DNA of 62,413 bases from assembly GCF_008042275.1 (NCBI RefSeq), contig NZ_RDBK01000043.1, positions 3,073,038-3,135,450 on the forward strand, read 5' to 3'. The notes under the pieces are model-generated. The model saw nothing but the letters and a program-made list of their open reading frames with translations. It did no database searches and had not been told where the DNA came from. The stretch comes from Streptomyces sp. OR43 (GTDB taxonomy: Bacteria; Actinomycetota; Actinomycetes; Streptomycetales; Streptomycetaceae). A program made the translations under genes and the position numbers. Position 1 is the stretch's first letter, and every line of letters begins with the position of its first letter. Positions 1-7,354 of the stretch are shown piece after piece.

Positions 1-158
1 GCACCCCGCTGGCGGACGGCCCGGCCGAAGAGGCCGCGGAACGGATCGCGAACACCGAGCCCCGGCTGGACGCCGTACCGGACGCGTTGCGGAGGCTGGT
101 CGCCCGTTGTCTGGCGAAGGACCCGGCCGACCGTCCCACCGCGGGCACGGTGGCGGCG
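1..158. repeat. Left arm of a 158-bp perfect inverted repeat
   Basis: Positions 1-158 are the exact reverse complement of 526-683. Position 1 pairs with 683 and position 158 with 526; identity stops at 159/525. The arm probably continues beyond the window. It lies inside the pseudokinase gene, so the gene is followed by an inverted copy of its own internal segment. Either a real inverted duplication or a fold-back assembly/read chimera at a contig end. Confidence 0.95.
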
Positions 159-1323
159 CGGGCAGCGCGGGCCGCTCACGCGGCATCGAGAGCTGGGTCG
201 TCGCCCTGTCCGGCCGGGGGGCCTGGTGGTCGATGACGCCCAACTGCGCGGTCCTGGTGTCGCGGTGGGGCGTGAGGGACGCGGTCGGGGACGCCGGGGC
301 CTGCGCAGCGTCCTCGGAGGCGGCGGGGACGGCGTCCTGTACGTCGTCGGGGACGTCCGCCACAGGCACCGCGGGCCGGGCCGGGGCGTCCGCCTCGGCC
401 TCGTCGGCGGACGCCGCGACCGCCGCCTTCCGTGCCCGGGCCCTCTGCTCGGCCACGGCGGCCGCGAGCAGCCCCGGCAGCCAGCCGCCCTTCGCCAGTC
501 CGGCCGCACCTTCCAGTGCCAGCTCCGCCGCCACCGTGCCCGCGGTGGGACGGTCGGCCGGGTCCTTCGCCAGACAACGGGCGACCAGCCTCCGCAACGC
601 GTCCGGTACGGCGTCCAGCCGGGGCTCGGTGTTCGCGATCCGTTCCGCGGCCTCTTCGGCCGGGCCGTCCGCCAGCGGGGTGCTGCCCGTCGCCGCGTAC
701 GCGAGGAGCAGGCCCAGCACGAAGAGGTCGGAGGCCGGTCCCGCCTCCTGGCCCGCGACCTGCTCCGGGGTCAGATAGCCGAGCCGTACGGAGAGCTGGC
801 CGCCCGGCCGGGCCTCGGCGTCGGCCGCCGCGCCCAGCGGCCCGAACGCGGTGAGCCGCGGCCCGTCCGCGGCCAGCAGCACGGTCCTGGGGGACAGCCC
901 CTGGAGCACGGCCCCCGTCGCGTGGACGCGGGAGAGCGTTTCGGCGATGCCCGCGCCCAGTATCCGTACCGCACGCTCGGGCAGCGGACCGGCCAGGTCG
1001 ACGGCCTCGGCGAGGGTCAGCGCCGGCACGTACGCCGAGGCCGTCCACAGCAGGTCCTCGTCCTCGGAGCCGTCGGCGGACGTGGCCGGCCGCGGCTCCA
1101 CCCAGCCGCCGGCCAGCCGGTCGGCGGTCCGGGCCTCCGCGTGGAACCGCCGCCGGAACGCGGGCAGTGCGGCCAGCTCCGGCCGGGCCGCCGTGACGAC
1201 GACGAGGCCGTCCGGATCCGTGCCGTGCGCGAGGTACTGGACCGCGGCGGCGGTCTCACGGAACCGCGTCAGCGCCGTGTACGGACCGAAGCGGCGTGGA
1301 TCGTCCTGACGCAGCGCCTCCAT
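1..1323 (-). CDS. Serine/threonine kinase-like protein (pseudokinase), incomplete at window edge
   Basis: Reads from ATG at 1323 (MEALRQDDPRRFGPY) leftwards and stays open to position 1, so it is partial. The first ~270 codons have kinase-fold character, including the C-lobe end (LVARCLAKDPADRPTAGTVAAEL). The catalytic residues are gone: the HRDLKPxN loop reads LQGLSPRTVLL, DFG reads AFG, there is no glycine-rich loop, and no VAIK lysine in LVVVTAARPE. I therefore call it a pseudokinase, probably a scaffold or regulator. After about codon 350 the sequence is an Ala/Pro/Asp-rich linker, and from about codon 389 it runs into an inverted copy of its own codons ~214-266 (see the repeat entries), so the true C-terminus is not present here. 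No membrane segment is visible in the part seen. Confidence 0.75.
   Translation of the reverse strand, partial: MEALRQDDPRRFGPYTALTRFRETAAAVQYLAHGTDPDGLVVVTAARPELAALPAFRRRFHAEARTADRLAGGWVEPRPATSADGSEDEDLLWTASAYVPALTLAEAVDLAGPLPERAVRILGAGIAETLSRVHATGAVLQGLSPRTVLLAADGPRLTAFGPLGAAADAEARPGGQLSVRLGYLTPEQVAGQEAGPASDLFVLGLLLAYAATGSTPLADGPAEEAAERIANTEPRLDAVPDALRRLVARCLAKDPADRPTAGTVAAELALEGAAGLAKGGWLPGLLAAAVAEQRARARKAAVAASADEAEADAPARPAVPVADVPDDVQDAVPAASEDAAQAPASPTASLTPHRDTRTAQLGVIDHQAPRPDRATTQLSMPRERPALPAPPPCPRWDGRPGPSPDNGRPASATRPVRRPAGARCSRSVPRPLRPGRPPAGC
526..683. repeat. Right arm of the 158-bp perfect inverted repeat
   Basis: Reverse-complement partner of 1-158 with a 367-bp spacer. In the minus reading this is the in-frame kinase C-lobe segment (TPLADGPAEEAAERIANTEP and on), so this arm is the native copy and the left arm the displaced one. 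Confidence 0.95.
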
Positions 1324-1406
1324 GGCGCACCCCCCTTGTGACCGTCCCTCGGACCAGAGCGTCGATCTTAGACCGACCGGCAACGCCCCATTCCGCCCCG
1401 GACGTC

Positions 1407-1673
1407 CTACCCCGACTTCGACCAGGGCCACTTGGGCCGGTGGCGTTCCCGGCCGGCCGGGGCGTACTCGTACACCCAGCCGCGCTGGATCCGCAGCCGT
1501 CTGGTGTATCCGGCGGGGGCCCGCAGGTACGCGTGCACGGTTGCCGGTCCGCCGTCGGCGGCCGGGACCGGGACCTCGTACCACTTGGGCGGGTGACCGG
1601 TCGCGCCGACCAGGACGGGCAGGACCCGCCCGTCCAGCGGGCCGCCGGTGAAGGGGACGTTCTCGCTTCTCAC
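1407..1673 (-). CDS. Hypothetical protein, 88 aa
   Basis: Small gene starting GTG at 1673 (MRSENVPFTGGPLDGR) and ending TAG. It begins 17 nt after the stop of the TetR gene and is probably the last gene of the AurF-like/tetR transcript. The protein is basic and aromatic at its C-terminus (RHRPKWPWSKSG), has no signal peptide or membrane segment, and carries GGPLDGRVLPV near its N-terminus. I do not recognise a named family with certainty and assign no function. The frame is supported by strong third-position GC and by the tight spacing. Confidence 0.7.
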   Translation of the reverse strand: MRSENVPFTGGPLDGRVLPVLVGATGHPPKWYEVPVPAADGGPATVHAYLRAPAGYTRRLRIQRGWVYEYAPAGRERHRPKWPWSKSG

Positions 1674-1690
1674 CGCCCCAGTCTGACCGA

Positions 1691-2443
1691 TCAGTCCGGC
1701 GGCAGCAGATGCGCCGCCGCGCCGATCAGCGGTGCCAGCCGGTCCGCCAGCCGGCCGGCCGGGCCCGCCGCGGTCTCCAGCGGCAGCAGCTCGGCCACCG
1801 CGGACGCGGTCTCCGGGTCGGTGGCCGCGGTGACGGCGAGGAGCCCGATGAACTGGTCGACCAGCCAGTCGCGCAGCTCGGACGCGGCCGGCTGCTTGCC
1901 CTCGTCCAGCCAGATCAGCGACGCCGCCTCGACGGCGGCGATCCAGGTGCGCACCATCATCCGCAGCCGCGGCGCGGGTTCGCTGCCGGTGCCGCGGCCC
2001 AGGTGCAGCAGGATCTGCTCGGCCGCCGCCCGCCGCACCTCGTCGACGATCGTGCTCGTACGGGACGTCTCGGCGACGCTGCCGCCGCGCAGCAGGGCGC
2101 TGAAGCCGGTGTCGTGCTCGTCGACGAAGGCGAGGTAGCGGTCGAGCACGCGCGTCACCCGTTCCGTGGGCGGGCCCACGGCCGGTTCGGCGAAGCACAG
2201 GATCAGCGCCTCCGCGGCGGACCTGAGCGCCGCCTCGTACAACTGCTGACGCCCGCCGGGGAAGTAGCGGTAGACCAGCGGGCGCGACACCCCGGCCACC
2301 GTCGCGACCTCGTCGAGCGAGACCTCGTCGGGGGCCCGGTGCGCGAAGAGGGTGAGTGCCGCACCGAGGAGCTGGGTGCGGCGCTCCTCGACGCTGAGCC
2401 TTCGGTACGCACGGGTCGGCGGCGCGGCTGCGGCAGGGGTCAT
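1691..2443 (-). CDS. TetR/AcrR family transcriptional regulator
   Basis: 250-aa regulator starting ATG at 2443. The N-terminal HTH is typical of TetR proteins: RRTQLLGAALTLFAHRAPDEVSLDEVATVAGVSRPLVYRYF (split here only by reading, residues ~20-60), followed by an all-helical ligand-binding domain. It lies 26 nt downstream of the AurF-like di-iron gene on the same strand, so it is probably co-transcribed with it and may control that gene and the divergent ferritin-like gene. A short imperfect palindrome in the divergent intergenic region (3458-3469) is a possible operator. The ligand cannot be told from the sequence. Confidence 0.88.
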   Translation of the reverse strand: MTPAAAAPPTRAYRRLSVEERRTQLLGAALTLFAHRAPDEVSLDEVATVAGVSRPLVYRYFPGGRQQLYEAALRSAAEALILCFAEPAVGPPTERVTRVLDRYLAFVDEHDTGFSALLRGGSVAETSRTSTIVDEVRRAAAEQILLHLGRGTGSEPAPRLRMMVRTWIAAVEAASLIWLDEGKQPAASELRDWLVDQFIGLLAVTAATDPETASAVAELLPLETAAGPAGRLADRLAPLIGAAAHLLPPD

Positions 2444-2469
2444 ACCCGCCAGCCTAACGACAGGCACCG

Positions 2470-3405
2470 TCAGGCCAGCAGGCCCGAGCGCTTCCACAGC
2501 CTGCGCCCCACCCCGCTCAGGACCCCGATGTCGTCGAAGAAGTCCGTCAGCCGTTTGGCGCCGGACTGCATGACCTCGGCCCGGTGGCCGCTGGCCTTCA
2601 CCTGGGCCACGGCCTCCTGGCGGTCCAGGCCGACGTTCTCGTACACCTGCGGGTTGACGAAGCAGACGGAGAAGACGCGGGCCGCCTCCCCGCAGCTCAC
2701 CCGGGTGAGTTCGCGCTCCCAGCGCGGGGCGGTCACCATCTGGCGGCGCAGCTCCTCGCGGGCGTACCGGACGTGCCGGGCCTCCTCGACCACATGGATG
2801 CGGGTGACCCCGCGCACCAGGGTCTGGACGCGCTCGTCGGGGAAGGTCAGGCGCTGCATCCAGTCGAGGATCTCCTCGCCGAGCAGCGTCGCAGCGAACG
2901 AACCGGGCGTCGTGGAGACGGTCTTCAGGACGCGGGCCAGATTGTGGTAGCGGCGCGGCACCGGGTAGCAGGGCGAGCCGCCCCAGGTGATCATCCGGCC
3001 GAACATCATCGAGTGCCGGCACTCGTCGGCGATCTCGGTGAGTGCGTAGCGGACGTGGTTGCTGACCACCGGCTTGTCGTAGATGTGGCGGACCAGCAGC
3101 TGCATGAGGATGATCTCGAACCAGATGCCGAGCGAGGCGAGCGAGGCGGCCTCGTGCCGGGCCAGTTCCTGCCGCTGCTCCTGCGACATCCGCTTCCACA
3201 TCGGGGTGTCGTAGAGGGAGATCAGCTCCGGAGGCCAGAACCACTTGCCGTCCTCGGCCGGCGCGTCCCAGTCCAGCTCCTTGTCCGGGTCGAAGGAGTG
3301 CTTGGCCGAGGCCTCCAGGAGCCGTTCGGCGATCTGCTCGCGGTCACGGAGGGGGCCGAGTGCGTCGCGGAGCATCTGCACATCGCGTGCGGTCACGGTC
3401 GTCAT
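2470..3405 (-). CDS. AurF-like di-iron oxygenase
   Basis: 311 aa from ATG at 3405 (MTTVTARDVQMLRDAL); an in-frame ATG at 3426 would add seven residues, but a GGGAGAGG ribosome site lies between the two, favouring 3405. The protein carries carboxylate/histidine motifs of the AurF (p-aminobenzoate N-oxygenase) di-iron family: EIADECRHSMMFGRM, LGEEILDWMQRL and VVEEARHVRYAREELRR, with a further ligand in LARHEAASLASLGIWFE. These supply Glu and His ligands for two irons. The family oxidises amines or C-H bonds; the substrate here is unknown. It is divergent from a second di-iron protein and followed by tetR, so the three genes look like one regulated unit. Confidence 0.85.
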   Translation of the reverse strand: MTTVTARDVQMLRDALGPLRDREQIAERLLEASAKHSFDPDKELDWDAPAEDGKWFWPPELISLYDTPMWKRMSQEQRQELARHEAASLASLGIWFEIILMQLLVRHIYDKPVVSNHVRYALTEIADECRHSMMFGRMITWGGSPCYPVPRRYHNLARVLKTVSTTPGSFAATLLGEEILDWMQRLTFPDERVQTLVRGVTRIHVVEEARHVRYAREELRRQMVTAPRWERELTRVSCGEAARVFSVCFVNPQVYENVGLDRQEAVAQVKASGHRAEVMQSGAKRLTDFFDDIGVLSGVGRRLWKRSGLLA

Positions 3406-3457
3406 GGCTGGACGGGCCTCTCCCATGGGTTACCGACGGTCACCCATTATGAGACTA

Positions 3458-3469
3458 CTTGTCAGCAAG
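3458..3469. promoter_or_regulatory. Candidate operator between two divergent di-iron genes
   Basis: CTTGTCAGCAAG is an imperfect palindrome (CTTG...CAAG) in the 179-bp region 3406-3584. On the minus strand TTGACG (3472-3477) and CATAAT (3446-3451) resemble -35 and -10 boxes, but the 20-nt spacer is too long for a confident promoter. The site overlaps this spacer, as a TetR operator would. Pattern only. Confidence 0.3.
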
Positions 3470-3584
3470 GCCGTCAATCCCTTGTGCACGACTTGTTGAC
3501 CGGGCGTCTACCAACGTGTGAACCTGCCAACTGAGCCACACGCCAGGTGACTTACCCGGGCCCCGAGAGGCGAAGGAGCCGTCC

Positions 3585-4694
3585 GTGTCGACACACGACC
3601 TCTACACCACCGCCCCCGAGCAGCCGCTGTGGACGGTGCCCGCCTCGGGTGCCGCCCGGTTCAGCTGGGACTACGACGACGGCCGTGAGCGCCTTCTCGC
3701 CCTGTACCAGAAGGGCAAGGACAAGCAGTGGGACGGCAACAAGCGCATCGACTGGAGCATCGAGGTCGACCCCGCCGACCCTCTCGGCACCCCCGACGAC
3801 GCCCTCACCCTGTACGGCACCCCGCACTGGGCGAAGATGACCGAGAAGGACCGGGGTGATCTGCGCAGGCACTACACCTCCTGGCAGTTCAGCCAGTTCC
3901 TCCACGGCGAGCAGGGCGCCATGGTCTGCGCCGCCCGCATCGTGGAGTCCGTCCCCGACCTGGACGCGAAGTTCTACTCCGCGACCCAGACCATGGACGA
4001 GGCCCGGCACGCGGAGATCTACGGCCGGTTCCTGCACGAGAAGGTCGGGATGCTGTACCCGATCAACGACAACCTCCAGGGGCTGCTCGGCGACACCCTG
4101 CGCGACTCGCGCTGGGACATGCCCTACCTCGGTATGCAGGTCCTCATCGAGGGCCTGGCCCTGGCCGCGTTCGGCATGATCCGCGACACCACGACCCAGC
4201 CGCTGCCCAAGCAGATCCTCGCGTACGTGATGCAGGACGAGGCCCGCCATGTCGCCTTCGGCCGGATGGCGCTGCGCGACTACTACAAGCAGCTGAGCGA
4301 TGCCGAACTGCGCGAACGCGAGGAGTTCGTCATCGAGGGCTGCTACCTGATGCGCGACCGGCTCAGCGGGGTCGAGGTGCTGGAGAACTTCGGCATCGCC
4401 AAGCAGGAGGCGAAGGACCTCTCCGAGCACTCGGAGTTCCTCCAGCTCTTCCGCAAGCTGCTGTTCAGCCGCATCGTCCCGTGCGTCAAGGACATCGGTC
4501 TGTGGGGCGAGCGCCTGCAGAAGGCGTACGTCGACATGGGCGTCTTCGACCTCGGCGACTCGAACCTGGACCTGCTGATGGCCCAGGACGAGGAGATCGC
4601 CGAGCAACTGGACCGGGAACGCTTCGAGGCGGAGGAGCAGGAGCGGGTGGCGGAGGTCGCGGCGGCCATCGCGGAGGGCGGGGACGGCCAGTAG
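3585..4694 (+). CDS. Ferritin-like di-iron protein (R2/acyl-ACP desaturase-like)
   Basis: 369 aa from GTG at 3585. The helical core carries two copies of the ExxH di-iron motif, TMDEARHAEIYGRF and MQDEARHVAFGRM, plus Glu residues in QFLHGEQGAM and LIEGLALAAF, the ligand set of ferritin-like/R2-like oxygenases. The C-terminus is acidic and coiled-coil-like (DEEIAEQLDRERFEAEEQER). It is transcribed away from the AurF-like gene across a 179-bp shared intergenic region. Known relatives include fatty-acid desaturases and ribonucleotide-reductase R2-like oxidases; the substrate cannot be inferred. It ends 49 nt from the convergent DinB gene, with no clear terminator hairpin between them. Confidence 0.85.
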   Translation: MSTHDLYTTAPEQPLWTVPASGAARFSWDYDDGRERLLALYQKGKDKQWDGNKRIDWSIEVDPADPLGTPDDALTLYGTPHWAKMTEKDRGDLRRHYTSWQFSQFLHGEQGAMVCAARIVESVPDLDAKFYSATQTMDEARHAEIYGRFLHEKVGMLYPINDNLQGLLGDTLRDSRWDMPYLGMQVLIEGLALAAFGMIRDTTTQPLPKQILAYVMQDEARHVAFGRMALRDYYKQLSDAELREREEFVIEGCYLMRDRLSGVEVLENFGIAKQEAKDLSEHSEFLQLFRKLLFSRIVPCVKDIGLWGERLQKAYVDMGVFDLGDSNLDLLMAQDEEIAEQLDRERFEAEEQERVAEVAAAIAEGGDGQ

Positions 4695-4742
4695 GGCAGG
4701 GCCAAGGGGGGAGCCGGCAGGGCCGCGCCGGGGGCCGAGGCT

Positions 4743-5279
4743 CTACGTCAGCACCAGCCACTGCCGTCCGTCGAGGAGTTCGCATGCCGCGTCGAGATGG
4801 CCGGCGTGGCACGCGGTCTCGGTGATGACGTGCAGCAGGACGTCCCGCAGCGTGTGCAGATGCGGTGCGCCGAACTGGTCGTGGGGCCACCAGGCCAAGG
4901 GCGCGTCGGCCTCGGCCGAGGCGATCACGGCGTCCGCGAGGGCCGCTTCGTCGCGGTAGCGGCCGAGGATCTCGGCGGCGCTGCTCCCGGGGTCCACCTG
5001 CCAGGCGTCGTCGATGTCGTCCAGGGCGGCGATCACGGCCCGGTCACCCGTGAACACGGCACGGAACCAGAACCGTTCGACATCGAGCGCCAGATGCTGG
5101 ACGAGCCCCAGACAGCTCCACCCGGACGGCAGTACGGGCTGCCGGAGCGCCTCGGCGTCGAGTCCTTCGAGGATGCCGAGGACATGGCGGCGCCGGCCGT
5201 CCAGAGAGGACATGAGGGCACGGATCTCGGTGCCGGGGGCGATGGCCGCGGCCTCCCGGGCGGCTTCGGCCGCGGTCAC
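4743..5279 (-). CDS. DinB-superfamily protein
   Basis: 178 aa, starting GTG at 5279 and overlapping the stop of the upstream VOC gene by 4 nt (GTGA). It has the DinB/mycothiol-dependent enzyme fold pattern: GWSCLGLVQHLALDVERFWF near residue 45-65 and TLRDVLLHVITETACHAGHLDAACELLDG near the C-terminus. The three histidines (QHL, LHV, HAGH) match the metal-binding triad of the family. Members include thiol-dependent S-transferases and uncharacterised enzymes; the reaction here is unknown. It is the last gene of a GNAT-VOC-DinB operon. Confidence 0.8.
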   Translation of the reverse strand: MTAAEAAREAAAIAPGTEIRALMSSLDGRRRHVLGILEGLDAEALRQPVLPSGWSCLGLVQHLALDVERFWFRAVFTGDRAVIAALDDIDDAWQVDPGSSAAEILGRYRDEAALADAVIASAEADAPLAWWPHDQFGAPHLHTLRDVLLHVITETACHAGHLDAACELLDGRQWLVLT

Positions 5280-5686
5280 CGCGCGATCTCCCAGATGTGC
5301 CCGCCCGGGTCGCGGAAGCTGGCGGTCCGGATACCCCAGGGCCGGTCCACCGGCCCGTTCAGCAGCGTCACACCGCGGTCGGCCAGCACCTTGCACACGG
5401 CGTCCACGTCGTCCACGGTCAGCGTGAGCTGCATCCGGGCACCGCCGGCCGGGCCGGCGACGTCCGCCGGTTCGATCAGCCCGTGCGCGGCGGTGCTCCG
5501 CAGCAGATTGATGAGCGTGTTACCGAAGGTGAACACGGCGGAGTTGTCGTCCTCGTAGGTCACCGGCAGCCCGAAGACCTCCCGGTAGAACCGCTTGGTC
5601 TCCTCCAGGTCCTCGGTGAACAGGGTGAGAGCGCTGATGCTGCCGGGCCAGTCGGTCGTGCCGTTCGTCTCTGTCACGGCATTCAC
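5276..5686 (-). CDS. VOC family protein (glyoxalase/bleomycin-resistance fold)
   Basis: 136 aa from GTG at 5686 (MNAVTETNGTTDWPG); a GTG three codons later is a possible alternative. It has the paired beta-alpha-beta-beta-beta modules of the vicinal oxygen chelate fold: ISALTLFTEDLEETKRFYREV at the start and RTASFRDPGGHIWEIAR at the end, the latter being the usual DPxGxxxE metal/active-site strand. The substrate is unknown. It sits 3 nt downstream of the GNAT gene and overlaps DinB, so the three form one operon, perhaps for detoxification of small electrophiles (inference only). Confidence 0.85.
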   Translation of the reverse strand: MNAVTETNGTTDWPGSISALTLFTEDLEETKRFYREVFGLPVTYEDDNSAVFTFGNTLINLLRSTAAHGLIEPADVAGPAGGARMQLTLTVDDVDAVCKVLADRGVTLLNGPVDRPWGIRTASFRDPGGHIWEIAR

Positions 5687-5689
5687 GAT

Positions 5690-6226
5690 CTACGAACGGG
5701 CCGGCTCTGTACAGGGGTTTGGTTCCTCCACTGCCCGTTCCGTGCAGACCAGGCCCTCGCGCTCGTCCCACGACGCGGTGAGGGAGAAGCCGAGCCGCTC
5801 GTAGAGGGAGACCGCTCCCGTGCGCCATCGCCACACCGACAGCCGCACGGTGCGGACCCCGCTGCGCGCGGCGTGCGCGAGCGCGGCGTCGAGGAGCGCG
5901 GAGGCGACGCCCCGGCCACGGAACTCCGGCGCCGTCCACAGCCGCTTGATCTCCGCCCGGCCGTCCACGGGCGCGGTGACCACGACACAGCCCGCCGCGG
6001 TGTCCCCGTCGCGCGCGACGAGCACGGCGGCACCGTCGAACGCGCCGTCCGGATCCTCCACCTCCGCGCGGTACGCGGCGGGCAGCGCGGCCGCGTCCTC
6101 GACGGGCCGGCCCTTCTCCGCCTCCGTCTGCAGGTGGTAGTCGGCCAGCAGCGCCGACAGCCCGAGCACGGTGGCGAGTGAGCCTGCCGGAGGCCGTACG
6201 ACGGCAAGGCCACGTCGATCGTTCAT
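5690..6226 (-). CDS. GNAT family N-acetyltransferase
   Basis: 178 aa from ATG at 6226 (MNDRRGLAVVRPPAG). The acetyl-CoA-binding motif A is clear: IKRLWTAPEFRGRGVASALLDAALAHA, containing the RGRGxA pyrophosphate loop (quoted here as the region around residues 93-110), followed by the motif-B segment LYERLGFSLT. The protein is expected to be a cytoplasmic acetyl-CoA-dependent acyltransferase on an unknown amine. First gene of the GNAT-VOC-DinB operon; it diverges from the membrane-protein gene at 6417. Confidence 0.88.
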   Translation of the reverse strand: MNDRRGLAVVRPPAGSLATVLGLSALLADYHLQTEAEKGRPVEDAAALPAAYRAEVEDPDGAFDGAAVLVARDGDTAAGCVVVTAPVDGRAEIKRLWTAPEFRGRGVASALLDAALAHAARSGVRTVRLSVWRWRTGAVSLYERLGFSLTASWDEREGLVCTERAVEEPNPCTEPARS

Positions 6227-6416
6227 GGCCCCAGGATCACATGGCGCCCCCCTGACCCGAACACGGCCGAAATCCGGTGTACGGCGCCGGGCCGGCGGCG
6301 GGACGATGGCCCCCGCCTCGGACGCGTGGCTGCGCCGCCGCGAACCGCTGAGCTGACGCGGGGCCGCAAGCTCCGGCGCACGAAAGGGTGTTCCCGTATG
6401 GCGTAACTTTGGCGCC

Positions 6417-7331
6417 ATGAGCATGCCGCCGCCCCAGCCCCCGCAGGGCCCGTACGGAGCGCCGCAGGGCCCCTACGGCCCCCCGCAGCAGCCCCTGCAG
6501 AATCATCCTTACGGCCAGCAGCCGGCACCGGGGCAGCAGCAGCTGGGCGGGTATCCGCAACAGCCCAACGGGTACCCCCAGCAGCCCCACGGCTATCCGC
6601 AGGCGCCCCAGCCGTGGGGCGCCCCGGCCTCCGGTGCGCCCGGCTGGCCCGGGATGCCGCCGCCCCGGCGGAACAGGACCGGACTCGTCGTCGGCATCGT
6701 CCTCGGCGCCCTGGTGGTGGCCGGTGGCATCGCCTTCGGCGTCTCGCGCCTGGTGGACGAGGTGGACAAGGCCGGCGGTATCCCGTCGGCCGGGGACTTC
6801 CCGGAGGCCGAGTACCGGCTGACCGTGCCGAAGAAGCTGCTGGACGACGAGTACACGCTGCTCAAGGACTCCTCGTCGACCGACGGGAAGGACATCGAGG
6901 GCACCTACGACCCGACCATCCGCGACGCGAAGGCCGTCGTCACCCAGTACACCTCCGGGAGCGGCGGCACCCTGGTCATCTCCGGGATGTGGGGCCGGAT
7001 CAAGGGACCCGAGTTCACCCGGGACAAGATCCTGGAGGGGGCGGTGCAGAACGAGGGCATGACCATCGCCGTACCCGCCCGGGAGTTCACCCCCGCGGGA
7101 TACGGGATCACGGTGTCCTGCCAGGTCGTCCGGTCGAAGGAGGGCGGCGTCACCAGCACCCTCCCGATGTGTGCCTGGGGCGACGACAACACCGCGTCCT
7201 TCGTCGCCGTCATCACCGCCGAGACCGCGCTCCAGGACCCGCAGGAGGTCGACCTCGACAAGGCCGCCCTGGACACCGCCAGGGTCAGGGCCGAGTCGCG
7301 CAAGCCGATAGCCGCGGCCGAAGCCGGCTGA
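6417..7331 (+). CDS. Proline/glutamine-rich single-pass membrane protein
   Basis: 304 aa from ATG at 6417. Residues 1-85 are a low-complexity Pro/Gln/Gly/Tyr tail (repeats such as GPYG and YPQQP), residues ~88-110 one membrane helix (LVVGIVLGALVVAGGIAFGV), and the remaining ~190 residues an extracytoplasmic domain with two Cys (SCQVV, MCAW). There is no Shine-Dalgarno site, and a -10-like TAACTT at 6404-6409 lies 7 nt before the ATG, suggesting a leaderless mRNA. This architecture is common among uncharacterised Streptomyces proteins; I assign no function. Confidence 0.8.
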   Translation: MSMPPPQPPQGPYGAPQGPYGPPQQPLQNHPYGQQPAPGQQQLGGYPQQPNGYPQQPHGYPQAPQPWGAPASGAPGWPGMPPPRRNRTGLVVGIVLGALVVAGGIAFGVSRLVDEVDKAGGIPSAGDFPEAEYRLTVPKKLLDDEYTLLKDSSSTDGKDIEGTYDPTIRDAKAVVTQYTSGSGGTLVISGMWGRIKGPEFTRDKILEGAVQNEGMTIAVPAREFTPAGYGITVSCQVVRSKEGGVTSTLPMCAWGDDNTASFVAVITAETALQDPQEVDLDKAALDTARVRAESRKPIAAAEAG

Positions 7332-7354
7332 CCGGGCCCCGGTCCCGGCGGCCC

